A DNA stretch of 64,000 nucleotides from Xiphophorus maculatus (lineage: Eukaryota; Chordata; Actinopteri; Cyprinodontiformes; Poeciliidae): assembly GCF_002775205.1 (NCBI RefSeq), contig NC_036454.1, forward strand, positions 8,499,882-8,563,881, read 5' to 3'. The notes below the pieces were generated by a model. It saw nothing but the letters and a program-made list of their open reading frames with translations, had not been told where the DNA came from and did not search any database. Positions 13,201 to 23,900 of this stretch are shown here, piece after piece; position 1 is the first letter of the stretch, and each line of letters opens with the position of its first letter. A program made the translations under genes and the position numbers.

Positions 13201-16200
13201 ACATTATAATGTTTACAACTGCTGCAAATAGGGCTGTAAAATTTCCGTAACAAATAAAACATGCACTAAGTAATCATATCACCAAGGACAAATACAAAGA
13301 CACGACTGAATAAACATACAGTCAACTGAAATTAAGAGGGGCAATGGGCCAGCAGTCTGAATAACAACATCTATCCACAGATATTTCTATAATATGAGCT
13401 TTAATTTCCACTTTGGACTTAAAGAAAATCTGGTTTTAGAGCTTTATTGTTTATTCAGGTCCAACAGACTGAAACAATAAAAAATCGTATTGCAGGGTAA
13501 GTTTTTGAAACCATTATGACAATCAAGTTCACAAAGCGAGTGTTGCACGTAGAAGATAATTGTGCAACAGTTTACAGATATGGTGGTGAAGGACGAAAGA
13601 GATTTTTGTTTCAACAAATTAATTTTGTGATAAGTGTGTAATAAGTTAAGGGAGGAACATGGAGTTCTAAATGGAGCATTTGTTACAATAAAGAGAGGAC
13701 GTTCATGCTGTTCTGTGAATGATGTAAACATTATCTAAAATTAGATTATAGAAAGTTAAACACTATCCAATTTACCGTACTTAAGAGTAAAATGTAAATC
13801 AGATGGTTTACCGTGGTTATTTATTATCTGAGTTCTCAATAACCTTGACAGTTTTTCTTAGGGTTGGACAATGTGCCTGAAAGATGCATGTCGACAATTA
13901 TTTATTGATCAGCTTTTTTTGTTTTAAAGATCTTAAATACTGCCTAACTGGTTGTGTGATTGTATTATGCATAGTTTGCTGTCCAAACATTAATTAATCT
14001 ATAAATGATCAAGTGCACACTCAAGGAATGATATGTTGTGAATTTTAGGGAATAAAATATTTATTTTCACATTTAAAAAAGGAATTGAACTACTCGTTAA
14101 TTAGAGTATTTTAATGTGTTGCATAAATTGTATTAAAAAGGCTGAATTGGTTGAATGAAATGTCTGCAGAATGTGGCATTTTATTATCTGATTAATCAAT
14201 TAATCATTCAGATAATGAATTACTTGATTAATTGTTAGTTGTAGCCCTACATCTTACTAAAATAATCTGCATTCTGTTGTTAAAATAGAATATATAACTA
14301 ATCTATATATTTTTGAAAGAAAATAGTTTAAAATGGCAATACAAGGTGAAATGTAGTGAAGTAATAGTTTGATTCCTAAAACTATTACTATTTCTTGGCT
14401 TACTATTGAAAGTTTATGACTAGCAACATTAAATCCTTATTATTGTTCTCACGTTGTGATATCTTTGTCTATAAAAGGTAAATTCATAAAGTCCTTTTTA
14501 AGAATATCCCTGGAATATTATGAATCTAAAAAGTAAAATGTCAGTTCAGGATACAAACACTGCTGACCTTCACTATGAGTTTATGCAGAAAGAAATCAAC
14601 ACAGTTGAGAATTATCTTCATATAGCGAGCTAATGATTGGCTCGGTTTTATTGGCTGCCCTGCCGTCTTGAGCGCAGGGAGGAATGGAAAAGTACTGCGA
14701 GACGAGCGAACAGCAACAAACAAAACTAAAACAGAATGAGGTAGAACAGGTTCAAGCCCTCTACATGTTGTGTACAATCACAGATCAGATTTCACCACCG
14801 TTGTTTGGTTATAAAAGTGGCTGCGCATGTCAATTCCGTCTCGTTAAAGCTAATAGTTACGTTATTTAGGTAGATTTTATTTTTTTATTTTCTGTACTGA
14901 ATCCATGTGCAAAGAAATCACCCGATTAGTGAAAAGTGGGTAATTTTTTCTTGCATATAGTCCCACACCTTCACCCGCTTGTCTTCTCCACTTGCCAAAA
15001 CAAGAAGGAGAAACATGTATTAATAACATGAAAGAAAGCTATAGGAAAGCAATTTAATGTCAGACCTTCACAGAACAGCTGGATTTATGCTTAGAGATTT
15101 TTTAGACAAATAATAGCATCATGAAGACCAAGCAGAGATCTGTTTCTTAAGTGGGAGAATTTGTTTTACATATTTTTAAGTGCAGTTTTACACTGCAAAA
15201 TAAAAAAATCTTACCAAGTAGTTTTGGTCTAGTTTTACTGAAAATATTTCAGTAACAACAAATGACACAAAACTAACTTGCAAATAATTTTTCAGCAAGT
15301 TATAGTGGCTTGTTTTAAAGCTGCAGTGTGTAACTTTCTTTAAAAAAACATATTTGTTAAAACTGTCATGTTGTGACGGTTCGGTATAAGACAGATAATC
15401 TGTGAAAAGATAAAGCCGGTCCACTTCCTCCCGGAGCTACAACTGCCGACCAAAAACAACAATCAGAACCAGGAGGAGGGTTTTAGCGCTGTCAATTTGT
15501 CTCATGTTCTTGCTGCTAAATATAATGCCAAAGAAACAACTTGCCATTGCAGAAAAATAATTAATTTGCAGTCATCTGTGGCTATGCTAACTAGCCTGAG
15601 CTTTCATGCTATGCTAGCTGCAGCTAGCATCGGTTGTTTCTAGTTAGCACTGGAAGAAAACAGAGAGCTCGATTTAATTTTTTTATTTATTTTTTTGTCT
15701 CGTACCAAACTGTCACCACATCAACAAATATGTAAACAAATATATTTTTTAATAAAAGTTACATAGCTTTGAGTCAATAATTTCTTAATATTGATGAAAA
15801 ACTATTTGTTCCAGATTATTGGCAGATTATTTCACTTATAATATGGGGGAAAGGTCTTGTTGAAATAATCTGCTGGTAAAACTAGTAGTTTTTCATCATT
15901 CATCATTCAGAATTATTGATTCTAGAAACTAGACCAAAATAGGATTTTGTGTTTTTGCAGTGTATGCTAATATTTGTTCTTCCTCCTATTAGTTCCACTT
16001 TCTTGTATTTCTCTGATTGTGAGTAACTAAAGCTCAGATTTGGTCAATATTTGACGTGTTAGTCTTTGTCATAACTCAGATCTAAGACACTGACTAAACT
16101 TATCCCATTAAGTTTAATATTAGATTTTCTTTTCTAATGGGCAGAGAGGCAGTAAACTTAATGCAGTTATTGACTTTGTTCCTTTTTTTCTTTGGCCGGC

Positions 16201-19200
16201 AGTGAAGCCCGACCCTCCTGTAAATGTCACAGTGGTGGTGAACAGCAGCGCTCCCAGTCCATTTCTTGAAATAAGATGGAAGAGCCCTCCAAACGTGGAC
16301 GTCAGAACCGGCTGGGTCACCCCAAAATATGAGCTGAGGGTTAAACAAAATGACAGCAAGGAGTGGAAGGTGAGTGTTTTATGTGAGAGACTGCAAACCG
16401 GGCCGCTTAAAGCTGAGAGGCTACTGTACATTTCTTAGTTTCCCAAAGAATTGGCCCTCAAGGTGAAGGTCTACCATCTGTCTCACAATCATTTACAGAC
16501 TAATTGGTCTCTGGGTTGAACTAAAATCACCCCAGCAGGTTATAACCAAATATTGTTGAACTTTTATCTTCCTTACATCAGTCTTGTTGCCTTCAGCTTC
16601 AGAACTTTATACTTTTTTATTACTTTATTTTGCAAATTGACTGAAAAAGGCACATATTTGATTGGATTCCATTTAAAGTCAGCTTATTCTGAAATAGATC
16701 AGTATGCTGTGATTTAGTCCATATTTGTCAGGTTTTAAAATTATCTATTTAAATATATACATATATATGTGTGTTTAAAAGGGACCTATTATACAAAATG
16801 TTTGTTTTTCTGCTTCCATTTGGGTCTCAACTCCTTCTAAAAACAAAGCAAGTGCTTATAAAACCTCACCCAGCTCTTTGTAGCAATAAGTTAATGTTTT
16901 ATGTTGTCTGAAAATTGAGCCGCTTTAAAGACCTTGACATTGTTAAATCACATTTGACAGGCATTCCGCCGTTACCTAGTAACCCCAGTCAAGCCCTGCC
17001 CCGTTACCTAGCAACCCAAGCAGAGCTCCAGCATGTTTGGTCAGGTTGTTAAACCTCTGTATGTGCTCTGGAAAAGACAAGTAAAAAAGTAAGGAAGGGA
17101 ATGAGTAAGGAATGAAAGAAAGGAAGAGCAAAGAATGAAATAGAGAAAGTAAGGAATGAAAGAAAGAGAAAGGAAAAGTAAGGGATGATAGAAAAACCAA
17201 GGAAAAAAAGAAAAAGAAGATAAAGAATGAAAGAAAGAAATTAAAAGAGAGTGAGGGATAAAAGAAAGAAAACAAAAGAGAGAAAAGGGAGTAAGGAATA
17301 ATTTCCTTCATAGTGTCTTAAACAGTCAGTTAAAATTAACTCCCATTTAACATTGCGTTCAATGTGTGACCTTTAAACAACCTGTGGTATATTTTTCTTT
17401 CTGTGTTTTGTCCAGACAGTAGATATAGGTGCACAAACCTTTTTCAATTTTCACAACGTCGAGCATGGGCTCCTCTACATGGTTCAGGTTCGCTGCAATC
17501 TAGACTACGGAAAATGGAGTGAGTGGAGCAACACTATATTTGCTAAAATTCCTAAACGTAAGTATTAAAAACGCATTTCCTCCTTCTCAGACTGTAAACC
17601 CACTGGGGTAACTGGAAGTAAAATATTTGCTTTCTTTTATCTTTTCTCTATTTAGATCGTCAGCTTGAGAAATACTTTTGGATTTTTGTTTTTGTTTTCT
17701 CCTTGATTCCTTTGTTGACAGCTATGTACATCCTAGTGCTGAAGAGGAAAGTGTAAGTATCAAATAAGGTTTTGGGTTTTATATATCAGGACATGCTGTA
17801 GCAAGACATTATCTAAAAAATGTTTGCTACCTACGGAAGAGGATTAGGGCCACGGAAAAACAAAAAAAGAATTCTGAGATTAAAGTCAGAATTCTTTTTT
17901 TATTTTTTTTCGGTGGCCCTAATCCTCTTCCGTAGCTACCTCATGTGCAAAAAATGAATAAATAAAAAAATCATTATTATTATTATTATTTATCAAACAA
18001 AGATGAAGATCGAATAGGAAAGCCAGCGCCAACTATTGACCCTTTGCAACTACGTCACTTAATCAATCAGGCGCCGTGATGGAAACCGGAAGTTAGGGAC
18101 GGGAATATTGAACAGAGCAGCTGAAATTGCTTTCCAAAGTCGTTTTCGCCAGTTTATTCATGGCGTGTCCTTGTTCAAGTCGAGCTAATTTGTCTGTGAA
18201 TGTCACTCACCTGGTTGGTGCTAATAGATGGTGATATTTACAGAATTTTGAACTAGCTAGCTTAGAAACCGACCCATTCCATACTAAATAGAAGCTGTGT
18301 TAGGTTACAGATATAGACTAGCATTGGTTGTTTTTACCTCCGGCATGACAGAGTTCTGGAGAGCCTGACGTCACGTCAACAACATTATTAACCTGATATA
18401 ATAAAAGTGTAGTTTTCTTCACATTGTTTCAGTTCAGCTTTCTGAATATTCCCACAGTTTATCAATCAAGATTGAGTTCTGGGATTTGACTGGACCATTT
18501 GCAACACATAGCCATTTTGTTTGTTGTTTTGTTGATGAGAGTTTGTATATCTGACAAAACTTTGATATACAGAAGAGATAAAGACTGCAAGGTGCCAAAG
18601 TCGGAGTTTCAAATCAGAGTTTTGTTGATTCTTTCATTCGTTTCTTTCTTTGTTCTGTCTTTCTTCTTTTACTCTATTTCATTTTTCTTTTAGTTAATTT
18701 TTGTTCTTTCTTCTTTCCTCTTTTTTCTCCCTCCTTCTGTTCATTCCTCCCTCTCTCTTTTTCTGTCATTCCTTTGTTTCTTTCTTTCTTTACTCTGTTC
18801 TTTTCCTTTTTGTTTCTCTTTCTTTCTTTACTCTTTTTTGTTCTTTTCTTTCTTTCTCTATTCTTTCCCCTTTCCTTCTTTCCTCCCTCACTTTCTTTTT
18901 ATATCTTTCTTTCCTTACTCTGTTGTTTTTCTATTCTTTCATTTCTTACTCTCCTCTCTTCCTTCCTTACTTCTTTTACTTTTACTACTCTCCCTCTTTC
19001 TTTACTCTTTATTTATTTATCTCTTTATTGAGGAAATCACAGTTACTTATAGTTAGCAACAAAATTTGAGACCATTTGTTTTTAAAACACAGTTTTTCCA
19101 TTTGGGTTCATCTTTATTAAATAAATAACAACTTATTAAACTCTTATTGTGCTTTCAAATGTAATTTTGTTGAATATTGTTTTTGTTGTAACTCAGTGTG

Positions 19201-20095
19201 AAGCAGTGTCTCCTCCCTCCTGTTCCCGGTCCGAAGATAAAAGGAGTCGATGTTCATCTTCTCAAGGTAATAATGCACTTTTTTTTGTTTGTTTGCTTAA
19301 AAAATATATAAACATAAACAAATGAAAAACTGCTTCTGCCTTTTTAATAATGTCCTACTTCAACGTTTCCAGAGTGGTCAATCAGAAGACGTGGTAAACG
19401 CTCTGACTGGGAACCAGAACTTTCCTCCCATGGCGGCCTGGACGGAGCAGGTGGAAGACTTCCTGCTGGTGTCAGACAGCGACGAGTGGCTGCTGACTGA
19501 TACCTTCGCATCTGAAGAAAAGAAAGATATCTTCATCATTGCTGCCGGTTTACACTTAGGATTAGAAATCCAATGCGGGGACTCGACTGTCGATCTGAAC
19601 ACCTGGGAAAAAACCGATGACAGCAAAGAGGAAACAAAGAGCAACTTTTTAAACACGGAGCCAACAAATCTTCCAATTGAGAAACAGGAATGTCTGAGTG
19701 GGGAGGAAGTGTCCATCCAGCCAAACACCAGCTATGTGGACATCCAGCAGCGACCGACCCTGACTGACTACAGCAGGGTGAAAGAGGTGAACGGCGACAC
19801 CATCCTCATCCTCAATGAAGAAGAAATCCCTCACGGTTCGGACGCTGTGAAGTTGAAAAGGGAGGTGAGCGTGCCAGATGACTACAGCAGGGTCAAAGAG
19901 GTGAACAGCGACGTGGTTTTCCTGGAGAAAGGCGACTCCGCCGACGGATGCTGTAAGAAAAAAGAAGACCACTACACTGACTGGACCAATCAGAAACCGA
20001 TAATGCCTCATGACAGCGAGCTCAGCAAAGGGTTTTGCTCGAAAATGATCGCAAACGGATACGTAGATTCTGTTCCCTCCTTTTCTGTTAAGTAA
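7771..20095 (+). CDS. prlrb: Prolactin receptor, second teleost type
   Basis: Single-pass class I cytokine receptor that binds prolactin at the cell surface and signals through JAK2/STAT5. Coding exons: 7867-7927, 10690-10822, 12305-12474, 16203-16369, 17416-17557, 17656-17752, 19197-19266 and 19373-20095; the phases agree and give 520 aa. The first exon probably starts at the acceptor at 7771. Residues 1-20 look like a signal peptide. Cysteine pairs C33/C43 and C72/C83 mark FNIII domain 1, WSEWS is at 211-215, the membrane span is about 231-253, and the proline-rich Box 1 (LLPPVPGPK) is about 262-270. WSEWS and two rather than three cysteine pairs argue for a prolactin rather than a growth hormone receptor. 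The tail is short, as in the second teleost receptor, which is why I prefer prlrb over prlra; that letter is less certain than the family. Confidence 0.88.
7824..7859 (+). promoter_or_regulatory. Upstream ORF in the prlrb leader
   Basis: An ATG 43 bases before the receptor start opens an 11-codon frame ([11 protein letters not shown]) that stops 7 bases before the true ATG at 7867. The receptor frame is preferred because it encodes a signal peptide and splices in phase. The short frame could reduce translation of the receptor; this is inference. Confidence 0.5.
8620..9023 (+). mobile_element. Relic of a DNA transposon with a pogo/CENP-B-like HTH fragment
   Basis: In the first prlrb intron, the frame at 8730-9023 reads ...[16 protein letters not shown]... 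around 8865-8915. This resembles the start of the helix-turn-helix DNA-binding domain of pogo/Tigger-like transposases. The similarity ends abruptly at 'LAV' and the rest is unrelated AT-rich sequence, so only a stub remains. The upstream 'ttttcggactataag' stretch may be its terminal or leader region. Family assignment is from the motif only. Confidence 0.5.
10157..10221. repeat. (AAT)n microsatellite
   Basis: About 21 uninterrupted AAT units in the first prlrb intron, flanked by AT-rich sequence that includes partial 'aataaagtc' repeat words. Likely length-polymorphic. Confidence 0.95.
11205..11500. repeat. Dispersed repeat, same family as 16770-17045
   Basis: The copy starts near AAAGGGGAGCTATTATGCAA and includes a 'catttgggtctc' word and repeated 'cctagcaaccc' words near 11390-11455. 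The copy at 16770-17045 has the same order and orientation, two introns downstream in prlrb. The family is unknown to me. Confidence 0.6.
11785..11905. mobile_element. Half copy of a long-TIR miniature transposon
   Basis: This matches one arm of the CACTGCAAAAACAC-type foldback elements at 41770-42136 and 55957-56340: words for 'ctagtttct', 'atcttagtac', 'cttttcagcaagat' and 'aataattccttatt' occur in the same order. The other arm is missing. Confidence 0.6.
15191..15962. mobile_element. CACTGCAAAA foldback transposon split by a nested insertion
   Basis: The outer element opens with CACTGCAAAATAAAA at 15191 and closes with TTTGTGTTTTTGCAGTG at 15962; the arms are inverted copies. It is interrupted at about 15317-15770 by a second element with its own inverted ends (AGCTGCAGTGTGTAACTTT on the left; AAAGTTACATAGCTTTG on the right). 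Removing the insert restores the order seen in intact copies, so the nesting is well supported. It lies in intron 3 of prlrb. Confidence 0.7.
16770..17045. repeat. Dispersed repeat, same family as 11205-11500
   Basis: Starts at AAAGGGACCTATTATACAAA, shares 'catttgggtctc' and 'cctagcaaccc' words with the earlier copy, and lies in prlrb intron 4, directly before the purine tract. Confidence 0.6.
17070..17310. repeat. Imperfect purine tract, sense strand (GAAAG/GGAA)
   Basis: About 240 bases of prlrb intron 4 are almost all A and G on the sense strand. The tract ends about 105 bases before the exon that encodes WSEWS. Its complement in composition is the pyrimidine tract in intron 6. Confidence 0.9.
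17829..17937. mobile_element. Foldback element with perfect 23-bp arms, probably Tc1/mariner-type MITE
   Basis: The 23 bases at 17831-17853 (CTACGGAAGAGGATTAGGGC plus CAC) are exactly complementary to 17913-17935. Inside them, AGAATTCTGA pairs with its reverse complement around an 8-base loop. Each end reads TA then CGGAAGAGG, which fits a TA target-site duplication. It lies in prlrb intron 6. A diverged copy appears to bracket 40660-40992. Confidence 0.75.
18040..18390. other. GC-richer island in prlrb intron 6, unassigned
   Basis: Unlike its surroundings it contains GGCGCCGTGATGGAAACCGG and a perfect CRE palindrome TGACGTCA at 18366-18373. No open frame with recognisable similarity was seen. 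It may be a transposon or retroposed promoter fragment; I cannot identify it. Confidence 0.4.
18617..19027. repeat. Imperfect pyrimidine tract, sense strand (TTTC/TTCC)
   Basis: About 410 bases of prlrb intron 6 are nearly all C and T on the sense strand, with TTTCTTTC units and no single clean period. The apparent open frames here are low-complexity artefacts. It is complementary in composition to the purine tract at 17070-17310. Confidence 0.9.
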
Positions 20096-20945
20096 ACTTG
20101 TGATTGTAATGAGGCGCAGGACACTGATGATGCCATGTGCTATTATTTCTGCTATCAGCAACAAACGAGACATTATTGAATTGGATGGGATGCAGCGCCT
20201 GCTATCCAGAGAGGAATTTATTTATCTATTGTAATCAGAGAGGAAAAAATAATTGCTTTGGCCACCGTTCGCCATTTAAAGTTTCAGCAGCTCTGCGCTG
20301 TTGAAAGGATTTAAAAACTGAGAAGTTTTGTGGATCTGGTAGAGTGACATTTATCAGTGGGATATTATCACTGAGTTCAGACTCTTACTGTAACCCACAG
20401 AGGAGCATTTGGTCAAAATGACCCACCTAACAACTAAAAACCCTCCGCTGCTCCTGAAAGTAGCCTTTTGGAACTTGATGTTTAATACAGCAGCAACTAA
20501 AATGTTCAAATCAAAGCAGAGAGACTCAAAAGGAGTTTTAAATGGACTCCTTACCTCTCTTCAAGCACTTACAGAAATGTCATTCTGCAAGGACTCCTGT
20601 CAATCTGAATGTTTGATTTATATTTGCATTAAATAAGAAGATAAATCTTTAGCACCTCAGCAAAAAAGAGTTGCAATTGTTGAACTTATTAAATATTGTC
20701 CGTTGTTTCTGTCTGCGTGCGGTAAGTCCTAGCAGGTCTGGTTTATCTGAGAAGTGTGCACCTGATAAACCTGTCTGCTTAGTTCTTGTTTTCGGTCTCG
20801 TTACACTCTACATCAGAGTATCAACAGCACTAATTTGTTTATTGTGGTGACAAAATGTGAGAAGCTAACACGCTCAGCTCTTCTTCCCACTGGATGAAAG
20901 TTTAATTTCAGTCGAATCACAAATAAAAACAGCTTATTCTCACAC
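20096..20945 (+). other. 3' UTR of prlrb
   Basis: Follows the TAA at 20093-20095. A canonical AATAAA lies at 20922-20927, and no earlier canonical signal was seen. The end position is inference. Confidence 0.5.
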
Positions 20946-23900
20946 TTCTGCTGTCTGATTCAGAAAAGAGTTTATTTTTGCTATTAATTTAAAGTGAATT
21001 TGACCTAAATAAGTTCTGGTTTGTCACTTATTGCCTGACTCCTGTAAAATATTTGAGATTAAAAAGAAGAATAGCAATCAATCGGTCCTTGATCAGGTGT
21101 GTGGAGGTCAACAGGTCCATGAATGCCAGATATGTTCTTATCAGCGATACTCTGCAGCTTAGGCGTGTACTAAGCCAAGTCAAGTTTATTTATACAGCAC
21201 AATTCAGCGACAAGGCACTTCAAAGTGCCATAAAAATACCATAAACGAGCAATAAACATTACATTTTGTCAAATACTATCATCAAAAAAACCGCACATCA
21301 AATATATTGATCAATGTTCCAGTTATTATTAAACAAAAGCAACTCTAAATAGGATTTTGATTTAAAGGAACTCAGTGTTTCAGCTGTTTAGCAGTTTTCT
21401 GGAACTTTATTCCAGATGTGCGGTGGATATAAGCTGAATGTTGCTTCTCCATGTTTGGTTCTGGTTCTGGTTCTGGTCAGACAATATTGTTCCTATTTTA
21501 GCTCAGTTATAATGATCGATACCGAATATCAGACGAGCGTCTCAGTCGTGGACTGTGAGCTGTGATTCCATTACAAATGTGTGCAAAACCTTCTCGATAT
21601 TCTGCTAACGTAAAAATTCAAAAATTCTCAATTGCTGTGTTTCCGTTAAATAACAAAACGCAATTAATATCGCGCCTGAATAAGTTTGTTCTTGCGATAA
21701 GTTAAGAGAGAATCATACCTGTTTCCACACTGAAATGGAATCACGCATGCGCAAAGCTGCCGGCGAATCCGCTGTGGACTACAGCAAATATAGTTTTTCA
21801 TGTTGCCCAATGTTTGTATTTTTGTTTTAACTCAAGCTGTTGCACCAAAAATTGCATTTTATTTACACAACCATAATGTTCTGTTAAATTATAAATAAGG
21901 TAGAGAAAATAAAAAAATAAGGAACATTGTGAATCTGTTTCTTCTCATTTTTTTTACATAGATCGGGACTCGGTCTCGGCCGGACTTGGTTGGACAAAAA
22001 AAGACCTGATCAGTAAATCTTTAATTTAATACACAGTTGTTAAGGCATGGTCACATTATGTCCTGACTTAAAACACAGAGAAGTGAAGACATCAGAGTGC
22101 TGTACAAACATGTTGATGGAATGTTAAGTGGAAGGAAAAAGTGTAAAAAGAAGTAAAAGGAGCAGAACAAAGCTTCAGTAAGATTTTATAAGAACTCAAG
22201 CCACACTCATTGCTTTCTTGGTTCCTTCTGTGGAAAAGTTTAATTTCATTTCACTTGATTCAATCACCATGATGTTTTGTTCTCGACTGGCCAGCAAACT
22301 CTGTAGAGATTAAAATTGACAAGAAGAAACCAGACTCCACAGAGCAGGAGAGCTAAATACTGCTAATGAAGCAGCCTCACCTTGACTGATTGCCTTTATG
22401 TCATGCTCCATTTATGCAGTAATTCATGCAAAAGCAGCTCAGGCGAGGTATTGAGTGTACTTCTCATTAATTTTTTCTGTTGTTCTTATTGTATATATTC
22501 AATATATCAAGAAATTTGAATTTCCAGAAACAAACGCAAAAGACAGTAAATGGCAACTTTTCGACAACTGGATCAAAAATGAAGTCTGGAAATACTTCTC
22601 TCTTATTTCACACGTCTACAGTTTTCTTTCCTCTTGTGCAAAATTATCTTCTTCAGAAAAATCAAACCAAGAATATTAAATAGTTTTATGCACATATACT
22701 TTATTCAGGACTCTGATATGTCTGCAAATAATTAGAGAATTTTAAGCTGTATATTCAGTGAAGAAAAAAAAACAAATCTGACTTTAGCTGTCAGCTGAAA
22801 TGATGAACATTACAAGACAAAAAATAACAATCAAAACAGTTTCATCTTGTCTCATCTCTTGAAAATCTTGCATCAAAATTATATCTAAGCAGCACGAATC
22901 ATACAAAGAGTCTGAGTACCACAGACATTTTCTTATTCAGCTCCATTAGATACTGTAAAAAGGCAATCTTCTTCTCAAGAAAAAAAAAATAATTCATTGC
23001 CAGCGGAAGAAATGATAAACTAATACAGTATACTGTTACACATCGAAAAAAAAAATATTTTTAATGTGTGAAATTACTAAAAAAATAATAAAACACTGAG
23101 AAAAAAATAATATTGGTGGCAATTTGGGCACAACTCAATTTAAAAATAACATGTTAGCTACAAACTGGCCAAAGATTCACATCACAGTCCAAACTCAACA
23201 CTCGGGAAGCAAAACAGACATAAACAGCAGCTTTTTGTAATGTTAACCGTATTTTGTTAAGTCCTGCAGAAAAAAAAAATATTTTTTATAAATACTGTGC
23301 ATGTAAACAAGTCTCTCAATTCACCTGGAACTGACTCGACAGTGAGCAGCGGGTTCGTAAAGCAAATCCCCGGAACAGATTTCAACTAAATAAAAAGCTG
23401 TTGCTTTACTTTTTCTGAAGTCTGATGCTTTATCAATGAAGGAAATGAAATAATTAACCGATAAAACTCGTCTTCTATCAACCTCATAAACAGGTAATTT
23501 TATGTGAAACTCCAAAGCAATTATTTTCCCCTCTCAGTTCAAAATGGCGTCAGAGCAGCCCGGTGTTCTGTTACGTAGCGCACGCTCGCTATCATATTGC
23601 ATTAAACCACAGGGATGGGAGTTATGGCTTAATCAAATATATTGTTTTTTATATCACATCCGATTCCTTTTGTCGCTTTCTTTTTTAAAAAGGAAATTAC
23701 AAATTACTATTCTCAAAAAGTAGCTTTAATTTTAGTAATCTCGTCTGTGTGTTGTGTGATTCGTATTGGTGCCAGCCTACGAGGATTTTTGTTTAATTAC
23801 GAGAATATAGTCATATTAGTAGCAGCATAAAGATGCGATTTTACCAGAACTTAATAAAATTATGAGAAAATTAGTTTTGACAAAGAAGCTTTTACAACCT

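Noticed and set aside
16976-17311. Minus-strand frame of 111 residues, mostly F, S and L
   Set aside because: It is the complement of the intron 4 purine tract, not a protein.
18701-19069. Several overlapping open frames rich in F, L and S
   Set aside because: They arise from the pyrimidine tract in prlrb intron 6; low complexity and open in more than one frame.
19649-20173. Minus-strand frame of 174 residues
   Set aside because: Antisense shadow of the last prlrb exon; no family motif.
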